Shown in pieces: positions 33,539 through 42,100 of a stretch of 64,000 bases of DNA (position 1 is its first letter; every line of letters starts with the position of its first letter). Where the stretch lies: NCBI GenBank assembly GCA_035995205.1, contig DASYKS010000014.1, positions 124,001 to 188,000 on the forward strand. Direction: 5' to 3'. Source of the DNA: DASYKS01 sp035995205 (lineage in GTDB: Bacteria; Acidobacteriota; Thermoanaerobaculia; Multivoradales; UBA5704). Below the pieces are notes generated by a model. That model did not search any database and was not told where the DNA came from. It saw only the letters and a list, made by a program, of their open reading frames with translations. Made by a program: the position numbers and the translations under genes.

Positions 33539-34110
33539 TTCGAATTGCCTCCAAGAAGCTTGGTCCACCAGTCGAAATGTGGTGCCCCGCGGTGCGGGAC
33601 GAATTTTGCTCGATCGCGGATCGCGCGGAGCATTCGGCGGACCTCCAAGTCGGTCCATCGGTTGCCCTCCAATGACTCGAAGAGGATCTCCGGGGATTGG
33701 AGGGTAGGAACTTCCGGGGCCGTGCGTGCGAGCAGGGCGAGGGCCTTCTTGTCGTCCGTTGCCACGCCTCCCTGGCGTCCGACGGCCAGTGCGCACGCAT
33801 TGGCCTCGCCTTGATCGAGAAGCTCGCCGAAGCGGAGGCGCTCTTTGATCTCGATCGGCGACTCAATATCGAGGATCTCAACGCCGGTTTCGGCGCGGAT
33901 TTCGGCCACAGTGATAGGCCGCTGTACCTCCCCGTGACTCCCCCTTTTCACGCCGAGACGGAGGACTTCGTTCTCGGCGACGAAGCGCGGAACGGCCCAA
34001 CGGTAGGGCAATGCCTCCAGAATTTCGCCGGCACGCTCGGTCGTAAGCAGGTTGATCAGGCAGCAGGCATCGAGCAGAAACAGCCGGCCTTCGGGTATCG
34101 CTCGGGGCAC
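33535..34110 (-). CDS. PIN-like nuclease, toxin partner of the XRE-ImmA/IrrE gene
   Basis: 191 aa. The PIN acidic residues are present in order: LDACCLINLL (Asp14), a GEANACALA glutamate near 118, and VATDDKKAL near 133. The C-terminal extension (LEVRRMLRAIRDRAKFV) is unlike small VapC toxins. It starts 13 bp after the XRE-ImmA/IrrE gene, a recurrent pairing in which the regulator acts as antitoxin. RNase activity is inferred from the fold. Confidence 0.78.
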   Translation of the reverse strand: MPRAIPEGRLFLLDACCLINLLTTERAGEILEALPYRWAVPRFVAENEVLRLGVKRGSHGEVQRPITVAEIRAETGVEILDIESPIEIKERLRFGELLDQGEANACALAVGRQGGVATDDKKALALLARTAPEVPTLQSPEILFESLEGNRWTDLEVRRMLRAIRDRAKFVPHRGAPHFDWWTKLLGGNSK

Positions 34111-34123
34111 GGTTTAGGTTGCC

Positions 34124-35338
34124 TCAGCGGCTGGCGACACGCAAAAGGGGAGCGCTCCAATCGACCAGGTCTGCGGTTGCTCCTTCTTCGGTCGAGAGCC
34201 CCTGTACTCGCTCGATGATCTCGCGAGCGCTGATGCGATCCGTGCGAAGCATCTGCGCTAGCTGCCCTTCGGACAATTCGGCTCTCTGCCAGGCTTCAAC
34301 GGCGAGAGACACGTACCGCGGAGGGAGGGCCTCTTCGCGCCTGGCCTGAGATGGAGGCCCCAACGGGTACTCAGTCTCTCGTACTTGGAATCCCTCCTGC
34401 CGCAACCGATCCCAAGTACCCGCCGGAATCAGCCGCTCATTGGCCAGCCGTCGGGTCATCGCCTCGACGGACACGAAATAGAAGCTCGCCAAGCGGTACA
34501 GGTCGCCGCGGGTCACCGCTCCTTTTCGCTCTCTCTGAAGCTCCAGGTACCTCTTGCGAAGTCCCTCGGAAGGCATCAAGAAAGAGCGAGAAAAGGCCTC
34601 CGCAAATCGCTCCGCGCGAGATCGTCGTTCGCCTTGTTCGAAGGTGAGGATCTCTGGATGAAACCGATCGGTGAGGAAATGCCCATACTCTTGCGCCAAG
34701 GAAAGAGCCCGCCGCTCCTGGGCGTGGTGTCGGTTGACGGCGATGCAGGCTCCCAAGTCCTCGGTGTAGGCGAACATCCCGGCGACCCGCGACGGCAATT
34801 CCGGTTGGAAAACTCGAATTCCAACGTCGTTCTCCAGGATGTCCCGAAGGGTTGGGAGCGGGCCATCGCCCAGCCCGAGGCGGTTGCGCTCGGAGCAGGC
34901 CACGTCCTCACCCGCCAACTCAGGATCGAGGCCTTCGATCTCATACTGTGGCGGGTAGCGACGGCGCAGAGGCGCCTGACAGATCTCCTCCAGACGGACG
35001 TAATCTTCGGCGAGGCGCTCGAAAACCTCAATTGAAGTAATTAGCTCTGCATCGACAGGGCCCGAAGCCATCGACGCTCGAAGCTGGACCGCGAATCCCT
35101 CCGGTGGCGCCCCTCTCTGCAGCAGCTCCCAAAGCTGTCGTTCGTAGAGGGCTCCCAGGCGCATCAGTTCCTCAGGGCGAATCCGCCGTTCACCCTTCTC
35201 GATCGCCACGAGGGTCGTGCGAGCCACCCCCAGCTGGTCCGCGACCTGTTGCTGCGTCCAGTCGCGGGCCTCCCGGGCTTGGCGCAAGCGAGCGCCGAGG
35301 AAACGCGGATCGATCTCTGCCAGGGGATCGCTGCTCAT
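34124..35338 (-). CDS. XRE-family regulator with ImmA/IrrE-like peptidase domain (degenerate zinc site)
   Basis: 404 aa from the ATG at 35338, which has CTGGAG upstream; the longer frame adds 21 unmatched residues. An N-terminal helix-turn-helix (LRQAREARDWTQQQVADQLG, then ARTTLVAIEKGERRI) is followed by an ImmA/IrrE domain, with VAGMFAYTEDLGACIAVNRH and then LAQEYGHFLTDRFHPE. The usual HExxH reads QEYGH, so the first zinc-ligand histidine is replaced by Gln and peptidase activity is doubtful. A GACAATGTC palindrome at 35434-35442 upstream could be its operator. It probably represses the operon and neutralises the PIN protein. Confidence 0.83.
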   Translation of the reverse strand: MSSDPLAEIDPRFLGARLRQAREARDWTQQQVADQLGVARTTLVAIEKGERRIRPEELMRLGALYERQLWELLQRGAPPEGFAVQLRASMASGPVDAELITSIEVFERLAEDYVRLEEICQAPLRRRYPPQYEIEGLDPELAGEDVACSERNRLGLGDGPLPTLRDILENDVGIRVFQPELPSRVAGMFAYTEDLGACIAVNRHHAQERRALSLAQEYGHFLTDRFHPEILTFEQGERRSRAERFAEAFSRSFLMPSEGLRKRYLELQRERKGAVTRGDLYRLASFYFVSVEAMTRRLANERLIPAGTWDRLRQEGFQVRETEYPLGPPSQARREEALPPRYVSLAVEAWQRAELSEGQLAQMLRTDRISAREIIERVQGLSTEEGATADLVDWSAPLLRVASR

Positions 35339-35503
35339 GAGGCTCCAGTTCGCGCGGTCATGAGCGCCGAAGACCACCTCTGAGATCGGCACAGTTGGCA
35401 CTCTAACCTGATGTAAGACTGCGCCTAGGTGCCGACAATGTCAAGTCTCGCGGGCTAATGGGCGTGGAATGTCAGGCAAATGCCCGGGGACGCCTCGGCG
35501 CCT

Positions 35504-35509
35504 TATACT
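35504..35509 (+). promoter_or_regulatory. -10 element TATACT of a probable leaderless promoter (Uma2 gene 1)
   Basis: TATACT ends 6 bp before the ATG at 35516 and no Shine-Dalgarno sequence is present, so transcription should start at or next to the start codon. No clear -35 hexamer. Confidence 0.5.
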
Positions 35510-35515
35510 TCGCCC

Positions 35516-36085
35516 ATGGCCGAGCCTCTTCGCTCCCTGCCGTTCACGTACGACGACTTCCTCCTCCTGCCGGAGGACAGCCCGCAGTGCGAGCTGCTCG
35601 AGGGGGAGCTGCTGATGACGCCCGCGCCCACCGTGACGCACCAGACTCTGGTCGGGCGGCTTTTCGCGACGATCTTCAATTTCCTTGCGACTTCCCCGAT
35701 CGGGAAGGTGCTCTTCGCTCCCACGGACGTCGTCCTTTCGAAGACGACGGTCGTTCAGCCCGACCTCCTGTTCGTCGCCCAGGAGCATCAGGACCGCATA
35801 GCCGAGGATGGCGTTCACGGTCCCCCCGATCTGGTGATCGAGATCCTCTCCACAGGCTCGCGTTATCGCGACGAGGTGACGAAGCCTCGGCTGTATGCGC
35901 AGTTCGACATTCCCGAGTACTGGATCGTCGATCCGTTCCGGGAGGTGATGCAGGTGTATTGGCTGGAGGGCGATCGCTACAGGAAGGTCGTGGACCTCTC
36001 CGCTGCAGCCGGCGATCACCTGACTTCGTTGCGTCTGCCAGGGCTGGCGATCGATCTTGCCGGGCTTTTTGGGCAAGGTGGTTGA
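35516..36085 (+). CDS. Uma2-family (DUF820) PD-(D/E)XK nuclease-like protein 1
   Basis: 189 aa. YDDFLLLPEDSPQCELLEGE, VLFAPTDVVLSKTTVVQPDL, LLFVAQEHQ, PPDLVIEILSTGSRYRDEVT and KPRLYAQFDIPEYWIVDP are the Uma2 hallmarks; the QPDL aspartate and the EIL glutamate form the PD-(D/E)XK-type site. The family's role is unsettled. The ATG at 35516 lies directly behind a TATACT box, and the further upstream in-frame ATG is unlikely. It resembles the gene at 45901. Confidence 0.87.
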   Translation: MAEPLRSLPFTYDDFLLLPEDSPQCELLEGELLMTPAPTVTHQTLVGRLFATIFNFLATSPIGKVLFAPTDVVLSKTTVVQPDLLFVAQEHQDRIAEDGVHGPPDLVIEILSTGSRYRDEVTKPRLYAQFDIPEYWIVDPFREVMQVYWLEGDRYRKVVDLSAAAGDHLTSLRLPGLAIDLAGLFGQGG

Positions 36086-36140
36086 GAATTTTGGAGTGAG
36101 GTGAACCCGCTCCGCAGTGCCGTCTAGCCTGCCGGAGGAC

Positions 36141-36178
36141 TTGACGCGAGCGACTGGATCGGTACATACTTCCTGTAC
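36141..36178 (+). promoter_or_regulatory. promoter with TGTACA-like operator for the Phd/YoeB pair
   Basis: TTGACG (36141-36146) and TACATA (36163-36168) are spaced 16 bp apart, 22 bp before the ATG. Overlapping the -10 is GTACATACTTCCTGTAC (36162-36178), an imperfect palindrome with TGTAC cores like those bound by YefM-type antitoxins. Autorepression is inferred. Confidence 0.5.
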
Positions 36179-36189
36179 GGACAAATGCC

Positions 36190-36471
36190 ATGGATACGAC
36201 CTACACCCACGCTCGAGCACATTTTGCATCTCTCTGTGACCATGCGGTTTCCACGTTGGAACCGGTGGTCATCCATCGTCGAGGAGCCGAAGATGTCGCT
36301 CTCGTCTCGGCTTCCGAGCTCCGGAGCCTGGAGCTGACTCTTCACGAGCTTCGCTCGCCGCGCAATGCCGCCCGACTCCTTTCTGCTCTCGCAAGAGCGA
36401 TGTCCCGAGAGACCGAACCGCAGGCGGTAGAGTCCCTACGGGAGGAATTTGACCTGGAGAAGGCGAAGTAG
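36190..36471 (+). CDS. Phd/YefM-family antitoxin
   Basis: 93 aa. The N-terminus TYTHARAHFASLCDHAVSTL and PVVIHRRGAEDVALVSASEL are the Phd/YefM DNA-binding fold; the C-terminal half (ARLLSALARAMSRE and beyond) would wrap the toxin. The toxin gene begins 3 bp after the stop. Confidence 0.88.
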   Translation: MDTTYTHARAHFASLCDHAVSTLEPVVIHRRGAEDVALVSASELRSLELTLHELRSPRNAARLLSALARAMSRETEPQAVESLREEFDLEKAK

Positions 36472-36474
36472 TTC

Positions 36475-36741
36475 GTGCCTTCATCGCGGGTCTCCGTCTT
36501 CGAGGTGGAATTTCGGGAAGATCTTCGCCATTGGATCGAGGCCGAGCGACGCGTGGCACTCCGCCTCTTGGATATCGTCGAATCCGTTATGCGGGATCCC
36601 TTTCAAGGGATTGGCAAGCCCGAGCCGCTCAAGCACCTCGGTCCAGGCATCTGGTCACGGCGGCTCACTCAGGAACATCGCCTGGTCTATTTGGTGAAGC
36701 ACGAGACCATCTACTTCCTCAAGGCCCGCTACCATTATTGA
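36475..36741 (+). CDS. Txe/YoeB-family mRNA interferase toxin
   Basis: 88 aa with a GTG start at 36475. FREDLRHWIEAERRVALRLL, DPFQGIGKPEPLKHLGPGIW, SRRLTQEHRLVYLVKHETIY and the terminal ARYHY match YoeB, a RelE-fold toxin that cleaves mRNA in the ribosomal A site; the terminal His-Tyr is a catalytic hallmark and is kept. Complete pair with the upstream antitoxin. Confidence 0.9.
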   Translation: MPSSRVSVFEVEFREDLRHWIEAERRVALRLLDIVESVMRDPFQGIGKPEPLKHLGPGIWSRRLTQEHRLVYLVKHETIYFLKARYHY

Positions 36742-36785
36742 GCCCCAGATTCCCCCAATGCCCGGTGCCCCGCCCCCGAACCGGA

Positions 36786-36800
36786 TAGAATCCCCCCCCC
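36786..36800 (+). promoter_or_regulatory. -10 element followed by a C9 tract
   Basis: TAGAAT (36786-36791) is directly followed by nine C residues, about 70 bp before the SPFH gene. If this is the promoter, initiation occurs in or next to a homopolymer tract, where slippage in copying or transcription could alter expression. Confidence 0.35.
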
Positions 36801-36871
36801 ACCGACGCGCCGATCCGGATGCCGCGGGTCCCGTCCTGACTACGTCCCCCAATTAGCCCGAGGAGCACCCC

Positions 36872-37948
36872 ATGGGTCTGACCGATTTCTTGAAGGGCCA
36901 GTTCATTGATGTCATCGAGTGGACCGACGACTCGCGCGACACTTTGTCGTTCCGGTATCCGGACGAGGACAAGGAGATCAAGAACGGCGCGCAGTTGATC
37001 GTGCGGGAGTCGCAGGTGGTGCAGTTCGTCTATGTGGGCGAGTTCGGCGACCTGTTTGGGCCGGGCAAGCACACTCTCACGACCGACAACATCCCGATTT
37101 TGACCAGCTTGAAGTCTTGGAAGTACGCGTTCCAGTCTCCCTTCAAGGCGGACGTCTACTACGTCACGACGCGGCTGTTCACCGGCAACAAGTGGGGCAC
37201 TTCGAACCCGATCATGATGCGCGACGCCGATTTCGGCATCGTGCGGGTGCGGGCGTTCGGCACCTACGACTTCCGGATCATCGAGCCGAAGCTGTTCTTG
37301 AAGGAGGTCGCGGGCTCGGACCAGAACTTCCGGCTGGAGGAGTTCGCCGACGTCATGCGCTCGCGGTTGGTCAGCGTGTTCTCGGACGCTTTGGCGACCG
37401 CCAAGATCCCGGTGCTGGACCTCGCGACCCGGTACCAGGATTTGGGCGATGCGCTCCTGCCGCTGATCAACCCGCTGCTCTCGGCCAAGTACGGCATCGA
37501 GATGGCGAGCTTCGTTTTGGAGAACGCCTCCGTGCCGCCGGAAGTCGAAGCCGCGATCGACAAGCGTTCCAGCATGGGAGCGGTCGGCAATCTGAACGAC
37601 TACGTGAAGTTCCAGATGGCGCAGGGGATGGAGAAGGGGGGCGGCGCGGGTGGGGCGGCGACCGAGCTGGCCGTGGGGCTCGCGATGGCGCAGCAGATCA
37701 TCCAGCAGCAGGGCGGTGCGTTGGGCTCTTCACCTCTGGCCGGCACGGCGGCTCCCGGAGCGGCCGCGGTTCCCGGGGCGGCTCCCGGTCTGCCCGAGCT
37801 GCTGACCCCGGCGGACGCAGCGAAGGCGCTTGGCGTGACCGAGGCCGACGTTATCGCGACCATCGAGTCCGGCGACCTCAAAGCGAAAAAGATCGGCACC
37901 GCTTATCGCATCACGCGCGCCGCGCTCGACGCGTTCCTGAACGCTTGA
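36872..37948 (+). CDS. SPFH/Band 7 protein (COG4260-like) with C-terminal excisionase-like helix-turn-helix
   Basis: 358 aa; GAGGAG lies upstream of the ATG. Residues 1-240 are the SPFH domain of the COG4260 type (MGLTDFLKGQFIDVIEWTDD, VYVGEFGDLFGPGKHTLTTD, SDQNFRLEEFADVMRSRLVS). A Gly/Ala-rich helical linker follows (LAVGLAMAQQIIQQQGGALG), then at about 310-355 a MerR/excisionase-like domain (LTPADAAKALGVTEADVIAT, IESGDLKAKKIGTAYRI). COG4260 proteins usually end in a zinc ribbon instead; here zinc ribbons are in the next gene. SPFH proteins assemble membrane-bound rings or scaffolds; the function of this subtype is unknown. Confidence 0.85.
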   Translation: MGLTDFLKGQFIDVIEWTDDSRDTLSFRYPDEDKEIKNGAQLIVRESQVVQFVYVGEFGDLFGPGKHTLTTDNIPILTSLKSWKYAFQSPFKADVYYVTTRLFTGNKWGTSNPIMMRDADFGIVRVRAFGTYDFRIIEPKLFLKEVAGSDQNFRLEEFADVMRSRLVSVFSDALATAKIPVLDLATRYQDLGDALLPLINPLLSAKYGIEMASFVLENASVPPEVEAAIDKRSSMGAVGNLNDYVKFQMAQGMEKGGGAGGAATELAVGLAMAQQIIQQQGGALGSSPLAGTAAPGAAAVPGAAPGLPELLTPADAAKALGVTEADVIATIESGDLKAKKIGTAYRITRAALDAFLNA

Positions 37949-37991
37949 GGCAATTGATCCAATTGACCTGATAACGGGGCCGGAGTCGCAC

Positions 37992-39107
37992 ATGTCTGAA
38001 ACGTCCGTGACTCCGGCCTCGCCGGAACCGCTGGAGATCTCCGCCCTCGGCAAGCACGCCTGTCCGGCGTGCGGCGCGGAGGCCGCTTGGAATCCCGCCA
38101 AGCAAGCGCTCGTCTGCCCCTATTGTGGGGCGGTCTCCCCGGCGAAGCTGGCCTCCGACGGCACCATCGTCCAAGAGCACGATCTGGCGACCGCTCTGCG
38201 CAACCTGCCGGCCGACCGCAAGGGGTGGGACGCCGGGCGCACGGCCGTGCAGTGCCAGGCCTGCAAGGCGATCTCGCTGTTCGATTCGACGCGCGTGGCG
38301 CAAAACTGCGAGTTCTGCGGCTCGCCGCAGATCGTGCCGCAGACCGCGGCGCGCTCTCCCATCGTTCCCGAGAGCCTCCTGCCATTCAAAGTGGCGGAAT
38401 CGACCGTGCGCGAAAGCGTGCGCCGTTGGTACGGCAGCCTCTGGTTCGCGCCGAACAAATTGAAAAAGGCGGCGCTCACCGACCGGGTCCACGGGCTCTA
38501 TATTCCGTACTGGACCTTCGATGCGCAGGTGGCCGCGACCTGGACCGCCGAGGCCGGCCACTACTACTATGAGAACGAGATCCGCAACGGCAAGACCGAG
38601 CGGGTGCAGAAGGTCCGCTGGGTGCCCGCCTCCGGCGCGCTCGATCATTTCTTCGACGACGTGCCGGTGCCGGCGACCAAGGGCGTGCAGATCAATCTGC
38701 TGAAGAAGGTCGAGCCGTTCCCCACCGCCTCGGTCGTTCCCTACGATCCGGGCTACGTCTCGGGCTGGGTGGTCGAGCAGTACCAGATCGATCTCGTCGC
38801 CGCGGCGGAAAACGCCCGGCGCGACATGGACGAACAACTGCGGCAGCTCTGCTCCCGGCAGGTTCCGGGCGACACCCAGCGCAATCTACGGGTCCAGGCC
38901 GACTATTCGGGCCAGACCTTCAAACACATTCTGGTGCCGCTTTGGCTGGTCTCCTACACCTACGGCGCCCGGGTGTTCCAGGTGCTGGTGAACGGCTTCA
39001 CGGGAACGATCGCCGGTACGCGGCCCTGGAGCGCGGTGAAGATCTTTTTCGCGGTGGTCGCTCTGCTGATTGCGATCTTGATTTTCGCTTCGTTGAAATC
39101 GTCGTAG
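37992..39107 (+). CDS. zinc-ribbon membrane protein paired with the SPFH protein
   Basis: 371 aa. Two zinc ribbons: CPACGAEAAWNP with LVCPYCGAVS (about 23-45), and CQACKAISLFD with NCEFCGSPQ (about 91-115). A conserved middle follows (LPFKVAESTVRESVRRWYGS, LYIPYWTFDAQVAATWTAEA) and a single C-terminal helix (VKIFFAVVALLIAILIFASL). I know this type only as an uncharacterised zinc-ribbon family often beside SPFH genes. The 43-bp spacing suggests a bicistronic unit; it may recruit a partner to the SPFH scaffold. Confidence 0.75.
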   Translation: MSETSVTPASPEPLEISALGKHACPACGAEAAWNPAKQALVCPYCGAVSPAKLASDGTIVQEHDLATALRNLPADRKGWDAGRTAVQCQACKAISLFDSTRVAQNCEFCGSPQIVPQTAARSPIVPESLLPFKVAESTVRESVRRWYGSLWFAPNKLKKAALTDRVHGLYIPYWTFDAQVAATWTAEAGHYYYENEIRNGKTERVQKVRWVPASGALDHFFDDVPVPATKGVQINLLKKVEPFPTASVVPYDPGYVSGWVVEQYQIDLVAAAENARRDMDEQLRQLCSRQVPGDTQRNLRVQADYSGQTFKHILVPLWLVSYTYGARVFQVLVNGFTGTIAGTRPWSAVKIFFAVVALLIAILIFASLKSS

Positions 39108-39110
39108 CGC

Positions 39111-42100
39111 CTACCCGCCTCCGCCCTCCGCCGGAACCTTCGCGGGCTCGCCCTTGTCCTTCACCGGCGGAGGAGTCTTTCCGCCCTTGCCGCGCTCAAC
39201 GCTGTAGAGAATGTCCGCACCCGTTGCGGTGCCCGATTGCTCGGCCTGGAGCGACCATTCGCGGCCGAGGAGGTAGCGGATCTTGAAGGTGCTGACGGGT
39301 TCGAACAGTCCGAGACCGTAGGTGACGTAGAGGCGCGGCGAGAGGTATTTGCCGACCACCACCGAGGCTTCTTTGAGGCCGCCGGTCGATTCGATCCGCG
39401 CCTCTTCGAGACCGAAGCGGGCGGCGAGCTTCTTGGCGAGCAAGTTACCGCCTTTCAGGCCCAGCGAGTTCGCGGCGTTGGCGAGAAGGTCGCCTTCCTC
39501 TCCGGTCGATTGGCCGAGCGGATGGCCGAGGAGGAGATAGGCGAGCGCCTCGCTCTCGCCCATCGGCGGCTCGGAGTAGAGGGTGGCCTGGGGCGACCGG
39601 AGCGTGCCGCGAATGTTGATTCCCGCGATCGTGCCGTCGTCGGCCTTGCGGAACGCCTTCAAGTCGAGCCCTGGGTTGTCGATCGGCCCTCCGGCGAAGA
39701 TCAGCCGGCCGCGCTCGAGCTTTAGATCCTGGCCGTAGGACTTGTAAATGCCGTCTTCGACCGTCAGCTCGCCGATCGCCGAGGTCGCTTTGCCGGGCTC
39801 ATCGATCACCAGCAGGCTGCCTTTCGGCTTGCCGGAAAAACCGAGCGCCTTGATCGAGACTTTGTCGCCCAGGATCACCCGGACGCGGGCGTGAATCTCG
39901 GTGGGCGCCGCGGTTGGAGTCCGCACGATCTCGTCGGACGGGGGCAGGATCACCACGTCGGAGGAGACCGGCACGGCGGCGGGCTTACGCTTTTCCTGCT
40001 CGAACGTGGCCTCCGGGACTTCGACCTCGCCGGTCACGTCGATCCGCGAACCCTGCATCGCGATCTCGATCTTGGGCGAGACGACCGCTTTGATCTCCTT
40101 CGTGTTCGCGGCCTGGAAACGGTTCCCCTCGATCGTCAGTCGGCTTGGCCTCCCGTCGAGGGAAGCAGTTCCGGAGATCGTGACGTTACCCTTCCCCGAG
40201 TGGGCACCGCCGCGGATCGCGATCGGGCCTTGGCCTTCGCTCGTAGCGGTCAGCTCGATCTGGCGCAGCTCCAAGCCGTATTCCGGAATATCCACCTGGC
40301 CGCGGTCGAGCTTCGCGGTTCCGCGGACGGTCGGTTTGGCCACCGTGCCGCCGAGCGTCAAGTCCGCCGAGAGCGCGCCGCGCGGATCTCGCAGGTCGGG
40401 AACGAACGCTTCGAGCAGACCCAGGCTGGTGAAGTCGGCGACGATCCGGCCGTTCAGAGTCTGGCTGTCGAGCGGCGCGCCGACGAGATTGAAGCGCGGC
40501 AAGTCGAGGTCGGCGCGGACGTTTCCTGTATCGAGGAAGGTCAGCTCGGCGTGGCCGGTCAGGCCCGCCGCCCCGGCTTTCGCGCGGACGATTCCCCGGT
40601 CGAAGCGGATCGTGGCTTTCTCCCCTTCCTCGGTCGGATAGCGGATCTCGCCCGGTCCCGGCTGGAGATCGAGATCGGCGGTGACCACCCCTTGCGCCGA
40701 GCCTTGCCCCGAGAACGTGCCATTCGTGGCGCCGGTGATTTCCAGATCAGGCGGCAGGAACGGTTGGAACAGCGAAAAAGGCAGATCGGCGATCGTGCCC
40801 GACGCGCTCCACGGTCCCGCCTGTGACCAGGCTCCCTCGGCGCACAATCGCGCGGTGCCGGAGGTCCAGCAGAAGTCACGGAGCGCAGCCCGCGTGGTGC
40901 CTGCGGTGAGCGATGCCGGTTGGGCGAGGCCCCAGGCGCCGGTCTGGTCGTTCTTCAAGTCGAGGCGGCGGATCGTTCCGTTCCAGGTGGTGTTGTTGTC
41001 GAGGCCCCCCGCGAGCGCCAAATCGAGCGTCCCTTCCGGCGAGGCCACAGCAAGTTTGATCTCGTGCGCGTCGCGGGTTCCCGTGCCGTCGAGCGTCACG
41101 GTTTCGAAATGCCGCTCACCGGAGGCCACACCTGCCGCGTCCAGATCGATCGAGATCCGGCCGTCGCGTCGCAAATCGACGTCCGCCGCGAGCTTCATCG
41201 TTTCAACGCTCGACGTCGAGAAAACGAGCGATTGACCCTCGGCCGTCGCGCGCACCCGCGGCGAGCCCCAGGGTCCGTCGAGATGGCCTTGAGCGACGAG
41301 GGCGCCGCCGCTTTTCGGCAGCGCCTCGGAGAGGTTCGGTGCGTCGAGCTTCCATTCGAGGTCCGCGACATCCGCGGTGAACGCCCCCGCCGCGGTGAGC
41401 CGCGCGCTGCCGGAGCGCAGGTCGAGCCGGGGCAGGCGGTAGCGATCACCAGCCAACTCCAGGTGGATGCGGCCGTCGAGCGGATTGCCGCGAATCTGGC
41501 CGCTCAAGGCTTCGAGGTCCACCTGGCCAAAGGGTCCGGCGTCGCGCATCGTGCCGGAGGAGGTGGCCGTAAAGTCGATCCGCCCGGAGTAGTCCGCGGC
41601 GGCGGGGGAGACGGTTGCGAACGCCGAGGGGTCCAGGCTTTTGCCGGTGGTCCGGATCTTCCACGAGACCTGAGGCTGCCACGCGACCGTGCCGGTCGCC
41701 GCGAGCCGTCCGCGCAGCAGATCGGCGCGTAGCGAGCGGATGTCCATCTTCTCCGTGTTGCCGCGCCCCGCGACCACCCAATGCCCCGGCGGCACATTCG
41801 GGCCGGCGACCTGGGCGTCCGCTTCGAGTTGATAGTCCTTGAGGGTGCCGCGAAGCGTTCCTTTTCCGGTGCGGCTGATCACGACGGGCGCGCCGCCTTC
41901 GAGCGGAAACGAAAGGCGCTGCCAGGCGGCGGCGAGATCGAGCTTAGTGTTTTCCGGGGTTTCCGCCAGGCTCGCCGTGCCGTGGGCTTCGATCACGGCG
42001 TTCTTGTCGGTCGTCAATCGAGCCCGTTCGATCGCGATCTCGTCGCCTTTTTTGGTCAGGCGATAATCGACCGTTCCGGACGCGACGCCTTCGTAGGTTC

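Noticed and set aside
35415..35444. TTGACA on the minus strand as the XRE operon promoter
   Set aside because: No acceptable -10 at 16-18 bp; only the GACAATGTC palindrome was kept, as a possible operator, in the gene entry.
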